8,997 nt of DNA from Comamonadaceae bacterium (GCA_947372005.1 CANBRV010000078.1:1-8997); one strand, 5' to 3'. Positions 1 through 6,807 are shown, counted from the first letter of the stretch. The notes: generated from the letters alone by a model not told the origin. Made by a program: numbers and translations.

Positions 1-995
1 AAACCAATCTCGTTAATCAAATCCATCAACTTATCGAAATCCGCATCCGTCTCGCCTGGAAAGCCCACAATGAAGTCGCTTGATATCGAAATATCAGGAC
101 GAATGGCGCGTAGTTTTCGGATCGTGCTTTTGAACTGGATTGCCGAGTAACCGCGCTTCATCGCCATCAAAATACGATCCGAGCCATGCTGCACAGGCAA
201 GTGCAAGTGGTTGACCAGCTTGGGGTTGCGAGCGTAACAGTCAATCAAGCGCTGACCAAATTCGTTGGGGTGGCTGGTGGTGTAGCGGATACGCTTGATG
301 GCATCCATTTCGCCAATGCGGTCTAGAAGATAAGCGAAGTCCACAATCTCGCTCGTCTCATCACCCTTGACTAAATGACCTCGGTAGCCGTTGACGTTTT
401 GCCCCAGCAAATTCACTTCGATGACACCTTGCGTGGTAAGGTGTTTGATCTCAGCTATCACGTCATCAAACGGACGGCTCACTTCTTCCCCGCGTGTGTA
501 GGGCACCACGCAATACGAGCAGTATTTGGAGCAGCCTTCCATGATGGAGACAAAGGCGGAAGCCCCGTCCACGCGGGCGGGTGGCAGGTGGTCGAACTTT
601 TCGATCTCTGGGAACGTGATATCAACTTGTGGTTTGTTTTTGACTTTGCGAGCGTTCAAGAGCTCTGGCAAGCGATGCAGGGTCTGCGGGCCAAACACCA
701 CGTCCACGTAGGGCGCACGGGCGATGATGGCCGCGCCCTCTTGGCTGGCAACGCAGCCGCCCACGCCAATTTGCACGCCTTTGGCTTTCAGGTGCTTGAC
801 GCGTCCCAAATCACTAAACACTTTCTCTTGCGCTTTTTCGCGCACCGAGCAGGTGTTAAACAAGATGAGGTCAGCTTCATCAACGTTATCGGTTTTGGTG
901 TAACCTTCGGCACCGTGCATCACGTCCACCATCTTGTCCGAGTCGTACTCGTTCATTTGGCAGCCAAAGGTTTTGATAAATACTTTTTTGTTCAC
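1..995 (-). CDS. miaB: MiaB, tRNA-2-methylthio-N6-isopentenyladenosine(37) synthase (5' part; 3' end outside window)
   Basis: Radical-SAM methylthiotransferase that adds a methylthio group to isopentenyladenosine at position 37 of tRNAs reading UNN codons; cytosolic. The reading frame stays open to the window edge, giving 331 residues of a protein usually near 450. The N-terminal UPF0004 domain shows its three cluster cysteines at C12 (in IKTFGCQMNEYDS), C49 (NTCSVRE) and C81 (GGCVASQEG). The radical-SAM CxxxCxxC is C155, C159 and C162 in MEGCSKYCSYCVVPYTRG. The C-terminal TRAM RNA-binding domain lies beyond the edge. I chose a GTG start at 993-995 because the protein then begins VNKKVFIKTFGC, in register with known MiaB, and an AGG sits 7 bases upstream; a TTG five codons earlier is the alternative. 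It follows xerD by 40 bases with no terminator, so co-transcription is likely. Identification is firm; the start is likely. Confidence 0.96.
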   Translation of the reverse strand, partial: MNKKVFIKTFGCQMNEYDSDKMVDVMHGAEGYTKTDNVDEADLILFNTCSVREKAQEKVFSDLGRVKHLKAKGVQIGVGGCVASQEGAAIIARAPYVDVVFGPQTLHRLPELLNARKVKNKPQVDITFPEIEKFDHLPPARVDGASAFVSIMEGCSKYCSYCVVPYTRGEEVSRPFDDVIAEIKHLTTQGVIEVNLLGQNVNGYRGHLVKGDETSEIVDFAYLLDRIGEMDAIKRIRYTTSHPNEFGQRLIDCYARNPKLVNHLHLPVQHGSDRILMAMKRGYSAIQFKSTIRKLRAIRPDISISSDFIVGFPGETDADFDKLMDLINEIG

Positions 996-1035
996 GGTGG
1001 TGCCTATCAATGCAAGCGTGTTGGAGAAGTACTGA

Positions 1036-1929
1036 TTATCCCCGAGGATGATGCTCCGCCACGATAGCCTTCAGCCGCTCCCTCGCGACATGCGTATAAA
1101 TCGTCGTAGTCGTAATGTCGGCGTGGCCTAGCAGCAACTGCACCGCCCGCAAATCCGCACCATGATTGAGCAAGTGCGTGGCAAACGCATGGCGCAGGGT
1201 ATGCGGTGACAAGGGCGACGTAATGCCTGCCAGCAAGGCGTATTTTTTGATGATGTGCCAAAAGCCTTCGCGCGTCATGGCGCTGCCTCTGGTCGTCACA
1301 AACAAATCGTCAGTGAGTTTCCCGTTCAATATATCAGGTCTCGACTCTTTTAAATAGCGCTCAATCCACTGGGCGGCAATCTGTCCAAACGGCACGACGC
1401 GCTCTTTGCTGCCTTTGCCTGTCACGCGCAAGGCGTTGTCATTCATGCTGACATAAAACGTCTTGAGGCTCACTAACTCACTCACTCGCAGGCCACATGC
1501 ATAAAGGAGTTCCAGCATGGCACGGTCGCGCAGACCTAGTGGTGTATCGATATTGGGGGCATTTAAAAGTGATTCGACTTGCGCCTCCGACAGCGTCTTG
1601 ATGGCGCGCTGCAAAGCTTTGGCACTGACGAGTTTGAGCGTGGGGTCTTGCGTCATGTGGCGCTCGCGCACAGCCCATCTAAAAAAGCGTTTGAATGCCG
1701 CTTGGCGGCGATTGGCCGTGCTGCTTTTGGTCTCGCCGTGTTTGGCGGAAAAATAGCCATCGATGTCTGCTTGCGTTGCACTATCTAAGCTGCGCCCTTG
1801 CTGAATCAGCCACGCGGCAAATAGCTTGAGGTCGCGCCGATAGGCTTCTAAGGTGTTTTTGGCTAACCCCTCTTCTAGCCAAAGAGCATCAATAAAGCTA
1901 TCGACAAGAGCAAGGGGCAGTGCGGACAT
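1036..1929 (-). CDS. xerD: XerD, site-specific tyrosine recombinase
   Basis: Tyrosine recombinase that with XerC resolves chromosome dimers at dif under FtsK control. The 297 residues match the normal XerD length of about 298. An N-terminal SAM-like core-binding domain (about 5-90) is followed by the catalytic domain. The full active-site set is visible: R148 (ACGLRVSEL), K172 (GKGSKERVVP), H243 and R246 (SPHTLRHAF), H269 (LLGHADI) and nucleophile Y278 (TTTIYTHV). These sit within one position of the E. coli XerD residues. The start codon directly abuts the stop of the upstream binding-protein gene (TAAATG), and there is only a weak ribosome site inside that gene's last codons, so translation is probably coupled. 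No integron or phage genes are nearby, which supports the housekeeping recombinase over an integrase. XerC is not in the window, but residue spacing and length favour XerD. Confidence 0.95.
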   Translation of the reverse strand: MSALPLALVDSFIDALWLEEGLAKNTLEAYRRDLKLFAAWLIQQGRSLDSATQADIDGYFSAKHGETKSSTANRRQAAFKRFFRWAVRERHMTQDPTLKLVSAKALQRAIKTLSEAQVESLLNAPNIDTPLGLRDRAMLELLYACGLRVSELVSLKTFYVSMNDNALRVTGKGSKERVVPFGQIAAQWIERYLKESRPDILNGKLTDDLFVTTRGSAMTREGFWHIIKKYALLAGITSPLSPHTLRHAFATHLLNHGADLRAVQLLLGHADITTTTIYTHVARERLKAIVAEHHPRG

Positions 1930-2916
1930 TTAGTCCAGCTTGAGCTTGGCCGACGTCACCACTTTTTTATACACCTCGAACTCAGCTTTAATTTGCGCAG
2001 CAAATTGTTCCGGCGTATTGGCAACAACCAGCGAGCCCGTATCTTCAATCTTCTTTTTTACGATCGGATCTTCAACTGCTTTTTTCACGCCTGCGCTAAT
2101 TTTTTCAACAACATCCTTAGGTAAATTTTTAGGGCCATAGATGCCGTAGTAAGCCATACGGTTCACAGGCTCTAAACCCACCTCTTTAAATGTAGGCACG
2201 TTTGGCAGCACCGCCAAACGCGTGGGTGCCGCTACCACGATTGCAATCAGTTTGCCATCTTTAATAAATGGTAATGCAGAGGGTAAATTATCAAAAATAA
2301 TCGCTACCTGTCCGCCTACCGTATCACGCAGCGCAGGACCAGCGCCCGAATACGGGATGTGTGTGATAAACACACCCGCCATACTTTTGTAGAGCTCTGT
2401 TTGCAAATGGCCGATACCGCCCACGCCAGAGGTTGAGTAAGAGTATTTACCAGGGTTCTTCTTCAACTGCGCCACAAAACCTTTGTAGTCACAAGCCGTG
2501 CCTTTAGGGAGGTCATTGCAAAAGCTGGGATGCACGGCGATCACATTGGGCGTGGCAGCGATATTGACGATGGGTGTGAAATCTGTGAGGGGGTTGTAGG
2601 GCGTCTTTGGATTGATCGCAGGATTAGCCGCGGTCGTCGATACCGTCGCCATGCCAAGGTTGTAGCCATCAGGCACAGCGCGGGATGTCTCTGCTGCGCC
2701 AACGACACCGCCGCCGCCAACTTTGTTAAGAACAATCACCGATTGCCCAAGTGATTTACCCAAAGGCTCCGCAATCACTCGCGCAACAATGTCTGTGGTT
2801 CCGCCTGGTGCAAATGGCACTTGCAGGGTAATAGGCTTATTTGGATAAGTTTGCGCAGAAACGTTGATGACCACAAGCGCCATCGCGCAGGCCAAGCTAA
2901 ATTTGATTTGTTTCAT
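1930..2916 (-). CDS. bugE: Bug/TctC-family periplasmic solute-binding protein (BugE-like)
   Basis: Secreted binding protein of the tripartite tricarboxylate transporter type, 328 residues, the usual size. A signal peptide occupies residues 1-21 (KQIKF, hydrophobic core, VSA before QTYPNKPI). Family hallmarks follow: YPNKPIT at 24-30, VPFAPGGTTDIVAR at 33-46, the ligand-loop region with SGVGGIGH at 163-170, and PYSGAGPALRDTVGGQV at 188-204. The C-terminal part (GSLVVANTPEQFAAQIKAE) resembles what I recall of the subgroup named BugE in Burkholderiales; the symbol rests on that memory. Such proteins bind small carboxylates, amides or related compounds, but the ligand cannot be read from sequence. 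No TctA/TctB membrane genes are present, so it is an orphan binding protein, common in this order. An unusual pair, C133 and C142, brackets a short loop and could form a periplasmic disulfide. An AGGA lies 7 bases before the ATG. It sits 36 bases after the methyltransferase gene and touches xerD. Confidence 0.88.
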   Translation of the reverse strand: MKQIKFSLACAMALVVINVSAQTYPNKPITLQVPFAPGGTTDIVARVIAEPLGKSLGQSVIVLNKVGGGGVVGAAETSRAVPDGYNLGMATVSTTAANPAINPKTPYNPLTDFTPIVNIAATPNVIAVHPSFCNDLPKGTACDYKGFVAQLKKNPGKYSYSTSGVGGIGHLQTELYKSMAGVFITHIPYSGAGPALRDTVGGQVAIIFDNLPSALPFIKDGKLIAIVVAAPTRLAVLPNVPTFKEVGLEPVNRMAYYGIYGPKNLPKDVVEKISAGVKKAVEDPIVKKKIEDTGSLVVANTPEQFAAQIKAEFEVYKKVVTSAKLKLD

Positions 2917-2923
2917 ATGTACG

Positions 2924-2927
2924 TCCT
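2924..2927 (-). promoter_or_regulatory. Ribosome binding site of the Bug-family gene
   Basis: AGGA on the minus strand, 7 bases before the ATG at 2916. It supports that start, which also gives a complete signal peptide. The rest of the 36-base gap upstream (2917-2952) shows no terminator hairpin, so the gene is probably co-transcribed with the methyltransferase gene. Confidence 0.6.
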
Positions 2928-2952
2928 GAGAGTGAATGCGAAAGAAATGATT

Positions 2953-3708
2953 CTATGACGCACTGGGCATCACAGGACTTAGTAGTTTCAACCATTTTTT
3001 TGCCGGCAGCTCCCAACGTGACTCGATAGCGTCTGCTCGCTGGGTAAGCACTTCGCGCGTCACAGCAGGCACTGTACGAAACGCCATAACGACGGTATTG
3101 CCTTCGCGTGTTGGCTTAAATGCCCACACACAATCGGCACCAAAGGCCTGCTTAATTTTCTCTAAGCTGGCTTTGTAGCTGTTGTCACGCCCAAACAGGT
3201 TGACGGTCATGATGCCCTCATCTGTCAACACCGCATGGCAATCAGCATAAAAAGAAGCCGAATCCATCACAGGAGCTGCCGCTTCGTGGTCATACAAATC
3301 CACAGCGAGAGCATCTACTGCACCGAGCCAGCGACTAGATTTGATCTCTTTAGCGGCATCGGCAAGCACAATTTCCAAGCGATTGTTGTCTGGCGGCAAC
3401 TTAAACCATTGCCTGCACATAGCGACTACTTTTGGGTTAATTTCAATCGCAGTAGTTCGCATGCCTAAAATCTTGTAACAGCACTTCGTAATTGCACCCG
3501 CCCCCAGTCCCAATTGCAAGGCTTGTCTATCTTTTACCAATGTACTTGGTGCAAAAAGTAGCCAAGCCATCATGCGCTGCACGTATTCCAATTCGATTTT
3601 GAAAGGTGTTTTTATCGTCATCGTCCCCTGTATCCATGGGGTGTCGAGGTGAAGGCAGCGCACACCTTCGTATTCACTGAGGCTTGCATTTTGTAAAGGT
3701 TTTTTCAT
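2953..3708 (-). CDS. Spermidine-synthase-like class I methyltransferase-fold protein
   Basis: A 251-residue protein with the spermidine/spermine synthase fold. Residues 24-30 (PWIQGTM) and 39-47 (ELEYVQRMM) correspond to the N-terminal strand and helix of SpeE. The nucleotide-binding loop is LQLGLGAGA at 64-72, followed by acidic E89 (AIEINP) and D117 (LADA), which would hold the S-adenosyl group. However, the GGGDG loop of real spermidine synthases is GLGAG here, and the catalytic-loop D(S/T)xDPxGP reads VDLYDHEAA (136-144). The polyamine active site is therefore not conserved, and the enzyme may use another acceptor. Burkholderiales genomes often carry such a short gene annotated 'spermidine synthase'. 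I chose ATG 3708 because the family begins near here; an in-frame ATG at 3768 would add 20 lysine- and asparagine-rich residues that look non-coding and overlap the promoter. Neither start has a clear ribosome site. It is first in the left operon. Confidence 0.75.
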   Translation of the reverse strand: MKKPLQNASLSEYEGVRCLHLDTPWIQGTMTIKTPFKIELEYVQRMMAWLLFAPSTLVKDRQALQLGLGAGAITKCCYKILGMRTTAIEINPKVVAMCRQWFKLPPDNNRLEIVLADAAKEIKSSRWLGAVDALAVDLYDHEAAAPVMDSASFYADCHAVLTDEGIMTVNLFGRDNSYKASLEKIKQAFGADCVWAFKPTREGNTVVMAFRTVPAVTREVLTQRADAIESRWELPAKKWLKLLSPVMPSAS

Positions 3709-3782
3709 GATTAAGGATTTTGTAATATATTTATTGTTATACTTGTGGGTTGATAAATTTTTCCTCATCCATAGGACTACAT
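3709..3782. promoter_or_regulatory. AT-rich divergent promoter region
   Basis: This 74-base gap separates the minus-strand methyltransferase operon from the plus-strand TPR genes and must hold both promoters. On the plus strand an extended -10 element, TGTTATACT at 3735-3743, would start transcription near 3750 and give a leader of about 33 bases; no good -35 is seen, as expected for extended -10 promoters. On the minus strand TATAAC (3741-3736) overlaps the same bases and would start transcription near 3729, leaving about 21 bases to ATG 3708. Overlapping -10 boxes would make the two promoters mutually exclusive. The elements are inferred by eye only. Confidence 0.45.
3773..3776 (+). promoter_or_regulatory. 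Ribosome binding site of the first TPR-like gene
   Basis: AGGA 6 bases before ATG 3783. It argues for that start over the in-frame TTG at 3750, which has no ribosome site and would place non-signal residues ahead of the signal peptide. Confidence 0.55.
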
Positions 3783-4340
3783 ATGATGCGTTTTATGCTA
3801 CCGCTTACAAAGGCTGCCTTTATCAAGGCATGTTTGTTGTTGCTTGGCTTTTTTGCAACTTCACATGTTCTTGCGCAAAGCAGCGAAATCGATCAAATCA
3901 CAAAAGCACACGAGGCTATTACTAACCGCGACTGGGCAAGTGGCGAGTCTATCTTGGTTCCACTCACGCAAAGCCAACCTAAGAATCCGTTTGTGTTTTA
4001 TGACTTAGCGCAGGTTTATGAAAACACAAACCGTCACGATCTGGCGAAACAAATTTATCAAGGTCTGACTAATACACTCAGCTCCGATCCAAACAAATAC
4101 ACCATTGTGGTTCGTGCCCCTTATGCCAGCCGCTTGGTAAGCTTAATGTCTCTGGCTCAGTCTAAATTGAACGCCATCAATGCGATGCAAACGGTTGTTC
4201 CTCAGTCTGTTGCGAAGATCCCATTGCCAGCAATGATTACGGCTATGGCGACAACTCAGCAGATTACATCATCTGTCGTTGCCTCTTTTTCTGACGAACC
4301 TAAATCAAGCAGAGGCAGCCGCTCTCGCGCTAAGAATTGA
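3783..4340 (+). CDS. Exported TPR-like protein A, basic C-terminal tail; function unknown
   Basis: I do not recognise a named family for this 185-residue protein. It starts with a clear signal peptide: basic residues, then a hydrophobic core at about 16-26, with a cleavage motif VLA ending at residue 31 before QSSEID. The mature part has a helical block at about 42-95 with TPR-like spacing (RDWASGESILVPL, then PKNPFVFYDLAQVYENTNR, then AKQIYQ), roughly one and a half TPR units. By eye, 31 of 54 residues of this block are identical to the block in the next gene, so the two are tandem paralogues. It lacks the NTF2-like domain of its neighbour. It ends in a Ser/Thr/Ala-rich stretch and a basic tail (SSRGSRSRAKN), which could contact peptidoglycan, nucleic acid or membrane. 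The likely location is the periplasm, as a scaffold or adaptor. Start ATG 3783 has AGGA 6 bases upstream; an immediately following ATG (3786) is equally usable. Confidence 0.72.
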   Translation: MMRFMLPLTKAAFIKACLLLLGFFATSHVLAQSSEIDQITKAHEAITNRDWASGESILVPLTQSQPKNPFVFYDLAQVYENTNRHDLAKQIYQGLTNTLSSDPNKYTIVVRAPYASRLVSLMSLAQSKLNAINAMQTVVPQSVAKIPLPAMITAMATTQQITSSVVASFSDEPKSSRGSRSRAKN

Positions 4341-4355
4341 AATAAAGTTTAAAGT

Positions 4356-4404
4356 TATTTAGATGGCGATGCGCTGCTAAGTAGCGGCGCAGTCCATCTA
4401 AATA
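4356..4404. repeat. Large imperfect palindrome / hairpin between the two TPR-like genes
   Basis: The outer stem is an 11-base perfect inverted repeat (4356-4366 with 4394-4404, containing ATTTAGATGG and CCATCTAAAT). An internal loop of 4 and 3 bases follows, then an inner 8-base stem (GCGCTGCT 4371-4378 with AGCGGCGC 4383-4390, one G-U pair) closed by the tetraloop AAGT. It fills about half of the 96-base gap 4341-4436. No run of T follows on either strand, so it is not a standard intrinsic terminator. It could be an mRNA-stabilising or processing element between the paralogues, or a dispersed intergenic palindrome. No second copy is visible in the window. Confidence 0.75.
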
Positions 4405-4436
4405 TAGAAGTTGCCCGCAGCCATTTTTTATGGGAT

Positions 4437-5339
4437 ATGCTTTCTATGGACACAAGAGCAGTTCGGCTGTTACCTTTAGACAAAAAGTTTTTTAGTTTTT
4501 ACTTTCTTCTTTTCTTTGCACTGCAAGTCCTCGCACAAGACAGAATACCGACACAACCCACCACCCCTTTAGCAACAGCACAAGCTGCGCTTGAAAGACG
4601 TGATTGGGCAATGGCCGAAAGTATTTTGGAGCCCCTTGTCAAAGCAGAGCCAAAAAATCCATTTGTTTATTTTGAGCTGGCACAGCTGTACGAACACACC
4701 AATCGAGCTCAAGCGGCAAAAAATATTTATCAAGCTATTGCGGCAATTCCCGTTGCTGAAAAAAATAACTATGTTGTTTTAGCTATGAAAGATGGAAAAA
4801 AATACACGCTGTTATTAACTGATTTAGCTACCGAAAAACTGAATAGCATCAATGCATCTGATGCAGCTAGCAACAGCAGCACGCCAGCTCCAGCCACTAA
4901 TGCACGCCCGCCACTGCCCACCACACAAGCTGGCACGGGGCAACAGCCTGCCATTGCATCATCAACTACGCCGCCTGCGACTACAGTTTCAACAACCAAT
5001 TCAGAGAACTCAGCTCCAGTCGTAGCGATGCGCAAATGGACTGAGGCTTGGCAATCTAAAAATGTAGCGGCTTATATTGCTAGTTATGTGCCTGACTACA
5101 AGGGCGATATGGCTACTTCGGCTGCTTGGCAAAAAAGCCGCGAGCAACGCATCCGAAATAAAAGCAAAATATCCATCAACGCCTACGATGTTCAAGTTAA
5201 ACAGCTCAGTGATAAAGAAGTTCAGTTAGATTTTTCGCAAGCATATGTTTCTGATCAGCTCACAAGCACTGGAAAAAAAACACTTGTCATGACTAACAAT
5301 AGCGGGCGCTGGTTAATCACAAAAGAAACGACCAAATAA
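4437..5339 (+). CDS. Exported TPR-like protein B with C-terminal NTF2-like domain; function unknown
   Basis: A 300-residue secreted protein in three parts. A signal peptide (basic residues, a Phe/Leu-rich core at 18-30, VLA ending at 33 before QDRIP) is followed by the TPR-like block at 48-101, shared with the preceding gene. A low-complexity linker rich in Thr, Ala, Pro and Ser follows at about 141-193. The C-terminal domain at 195-297 looks like the NTF2/SnoaL-like (DUF4440-type) fold: MRKWTEAWQSKNVAAYIASY, then AWQKSREQRI, then the strand pattern ending TLVMTNNSGRWLITKE. Similar domains occur, from memory, at the ends of TPR and L,D-transpeptidase proteins in Burkholderiales, suggesting cell-envelope work, but no enzyme motif is seen. 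ATG 4446 is an alternative start (297 residues); neither has a good ribosome site. The last 27 bases overlap the 3' end of tatD on the other strand, so there is no terminator between them. Confidence 0.72.
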   Translation: MLSMDTRAVRLLPLDKKFFSFYFLLFFALQVLAQDRIPTQPTTPLATAQAALERRDWAMAESILEPLVKAEPKNPFVYFELAQLYEHTNRAQAAKNIYQAIAAIPVAEKNNYVVLAMKDGKKYTLLLTDLATEKLNSINASDAASNSSTPAPATNARPPLPTTQAGTGQQPAIASSTTPPATTVSTTNSENSAPVVAMRKWTEAWQSKNVAAYIASYVPDYKGDMATSAAWQKSREQRIRNKSKISINAYDVQVKQLSDKEVQLDFSQAYVSDQLTSTGKKTLVMTNNSGRWLITKETTK

Positions 5340-6146
5340 TTGTTTGACGTTTCCCGTGGTTTGCTCCGCAACAGCGGTTGTATTCATACCACGTAAGCCT
5401 GCTAGTACCGCGCCAATCCGAGGCAACTCGATTGGCGTATTTTTTTGAGTCATTTCGCCCTGTGCTCGATCATCAGCCGTCACGTACAACCACTGCGGCG
5501 GGATATCAGGCGCGTCTGTCTCTAGGACGATCGATGTGAGCGGCAACTCGGTTGCTAAACGCCTGATTTGTAGTGAACGCTCATAAGTCAATGTGCCACC
5601 AAAACCCAGTTTGAACCCAAAATCAATAAAGCTCTTGGCTTGCTGACTACTTCCGTTAAACGCATGGGCAATCCCGCCCACGCAGCTCGGCCAAACCTGA
5701 TCCCGCAAGCCTTTCAAGAGCATATCGGCACTGCGCCTGACATGCAAAATAACAGGTAAATCAAAACGTTTAGCAAGCGCCAGCTGCGCAGTATAAAAAC
5801 ACCATTGCTTCTCGCGCATCTCAGGCGTGCAAAGATCTGGGACAAAATAATCAAGTCCAATTTCGCCCACCGCAACAAGACGTTTATCGTCCTTGAAATG
5901 TGAGAGCTGCGTCTCTAAAAAAGCTAAATCATCGTAATTGGCTTTAGGAACATATAAAGGATGGATTCCAAGCGCATACACATCGCCGTGTTTGTGTGCA
6001 AGCGCCCTCACTCTTTCAAAATTGGCTCGGTCTACGGCGGGAATGACGCAAAGATCAACACCCGATTGCCTTGCAGCCTCTCGCACCGCATCGCGATCAG
6101 CATCAAACTCAGCCGCATCGAGATGACAATGGCTATCGATCCACAT
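5313..6146 (-). CDS. TatD-family metal-dependent hydrolase (DNase)
   Basis: A 277-residue TIM-barrel hydrolase of the TatD family, whose members are metal-dependent 3'-5' exonucleases acting on DNA, with proposed roles in repair and quality control. All expected metal ligands are present: H6 and H8 (DSHCHLD), E95 (VGEIGLDYF), H135 (VILHVRRS), H161 (IAHAFNGS) and D211 (LETDAPDIPP). Length is close to the usual 255-280. I chose ATG 6146 because the protein then begins MWIDSHCHLD, as the family does; the frame is open upstream to 6236 but that part lies inside lolD. The start lies 14 bases inside the end of lolD and lacks a clear ribosome site, so coupling to lolD is likely. Which TatD-type paralogue this is (TatD, YcfH or YjjV) cannot be settled, so no symbol is given. 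It converges on and overlaps the TPR/NTF2-like gene. Confidence 0.92.
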   Translation of the reverse strand: MWIDSHCHLDAAEFDADRDAVREAARQSGVDLCVIPAVDRANFERVRALAHKHGDVYALGIHPLYVPKANYDDLAFLETQLSHFKDDKRLVAVGEIGLDYFVPDLCTPEMREKQWCFYTAQLALAKRFDLPVILHVRRSADMLLKGLRDQVWPSCVGGIAHAFNGSSQQAKSFIDFGFKLGFGGTLTYERSLQIRRLATELPLTSIVLETDAPDIPPQWLYVTADDRAQGEMTQKNTPIELPRIGAVLAGLRGMNTTAVAEQTTGNVKQLFGRFFCD

Positions 6147-6807
6147 GCATGGAGAGCGGAAATGCACGGCCACACCGCGCCGCCAGCGCTTCATCATGCG
6201 TGACCAAGACGAATGCTGTGCCTTGCGCTTTCGCAAGAGCGAGCATCATCTCAAAAATGCCGTCAGCTGTACGCCGATCTAAATTACCTGTTGGCTCGTC
6301 AGCTAATACGCATGAGGGTTTGCAGACCAACGATCTCGCAATCGCCACCCGTTGGCGCTCGCCGCCCGATAGCTCGGCAGGCCTATGTGCCATACGGCTT
6401 GCCAGCCCAACATCTTTCAAAATTTGTGCAGCCTGCTCTTTCGCCTCGTCGCGGTTCATACGCCTGATCCACAGCGGCATCGCCACGTTATCCAGCGCCG
6501 AAAATTCGGGCAATAGATGATGGAATTGGTACACAAAGCCAAGGTGCTGATTACGCCATGCGCCTTGCTCAGATTGACTCATCGAAGTCCAGTCTCGCCC
6601 CATGAGTGAAACTTGTCCACTAGTTGGTGCATCTAAGCCGCCCAGTAAATGCAGCAGTGTGCTTTTTCCCGAGCCCGATGCGCCCACGATAGCAAGCGTC
6701 TCGCCTTTGGCAACCGTCAAATCTAAATTTTGCAGAACCGTCACGTCCAGCACACCGTCGTGAAAGCGCTTACTCAAACTACGTGCTTGCAGAATCACAT
6801 CACTCAT
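6133..6807 (-). CDS. lolD: LolD, ATP-binding subunit of the lipoprotein-releasing ABC transporter
   Basis: Cytoplasmic ATPase that powers release of outer-membrane lipoproteins from the inner membrane to LolA. Every ABC motif is intact in its 224 residues: Walker A GASGSGKST (42-50), Q-loop Q94 in FVYQFHHLLPEFSALDNVAMP, signature LSGGERQR (147-154), Walker B CVLADE with catalytic E171, and H-loop H204 (VTHDEAL). The FVYQFHHLLPEF segment is typical of LolD rather than of the related MacB or FtsE ATPases. ATG 6807 was chosen because GGAGG lies 9 bases upstream and the start overlaps the lolC stop (ATGAGTGA, 8-base overlap). An in-frame ATG at 6834 would lie deeper in lolC and lacks this support. 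The adjacent permease gene confirms the assignment. Confidence 0.95.
   Translation of the reverse strand: MSDVILQARSLSKRFHDGVLDVTVLQNLDLTVAKGETLAIVGASGSGKSTLLHLLGGLDAPTSGQVSLMGRDWTSMSQSEQGAWRNQHLGFVYQFHHLLPEFSALDNVAMPLWIRRMNRDEAKEQAAQILKDVGLASRMAHRPAELSGGERQRVAIARSLVCKPSCVLADEPTGNLDRRTADGIFEMMLALAKAQGTAFVLVTHDEALAARCGRAFPLSMHVDR

Noticed and set aside
375..1067. 230-codon plus-strand open frame
   Set aside because: It lies almost wholly antisense to miaB, whose cysteine motifs and family match are unmistakable. The translation shows no domain or sensible start region.
1036..1929. Tyrosine recombinase as a phage or integron integrase marking a mobile element
   Set aside because: Length, residue spacing and operon position fit XerD. 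No att-like repeats, tRNA gene, cassette or phage gene is nearby.
2887..2889. Cys10 of the Bug-like protein as a lipoprotein acylation site
   Set aside because: It lies before the end of the hydrophobic core with no lipobox context. A normal signal peptidase I site (VSA before QT) follows at residue 21.
3709..3768. Twenty-residue N-terminal extension of the methyltransferase from ATG 3768
   Set aside because: The AT-rich, Lys/Asn/Tyr-rich extension lies in the divergent promoter region, lacks a ribosome site, and does not fit the family N-terminus.
4356..4404. Hairpin as a rho-independent terminator of the first TPR-like gene
   Set aside because: There is no T-tract on either side; the 3' flank on the plus strand is ATAGAAG-like. 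Reported as a palindrome instead.
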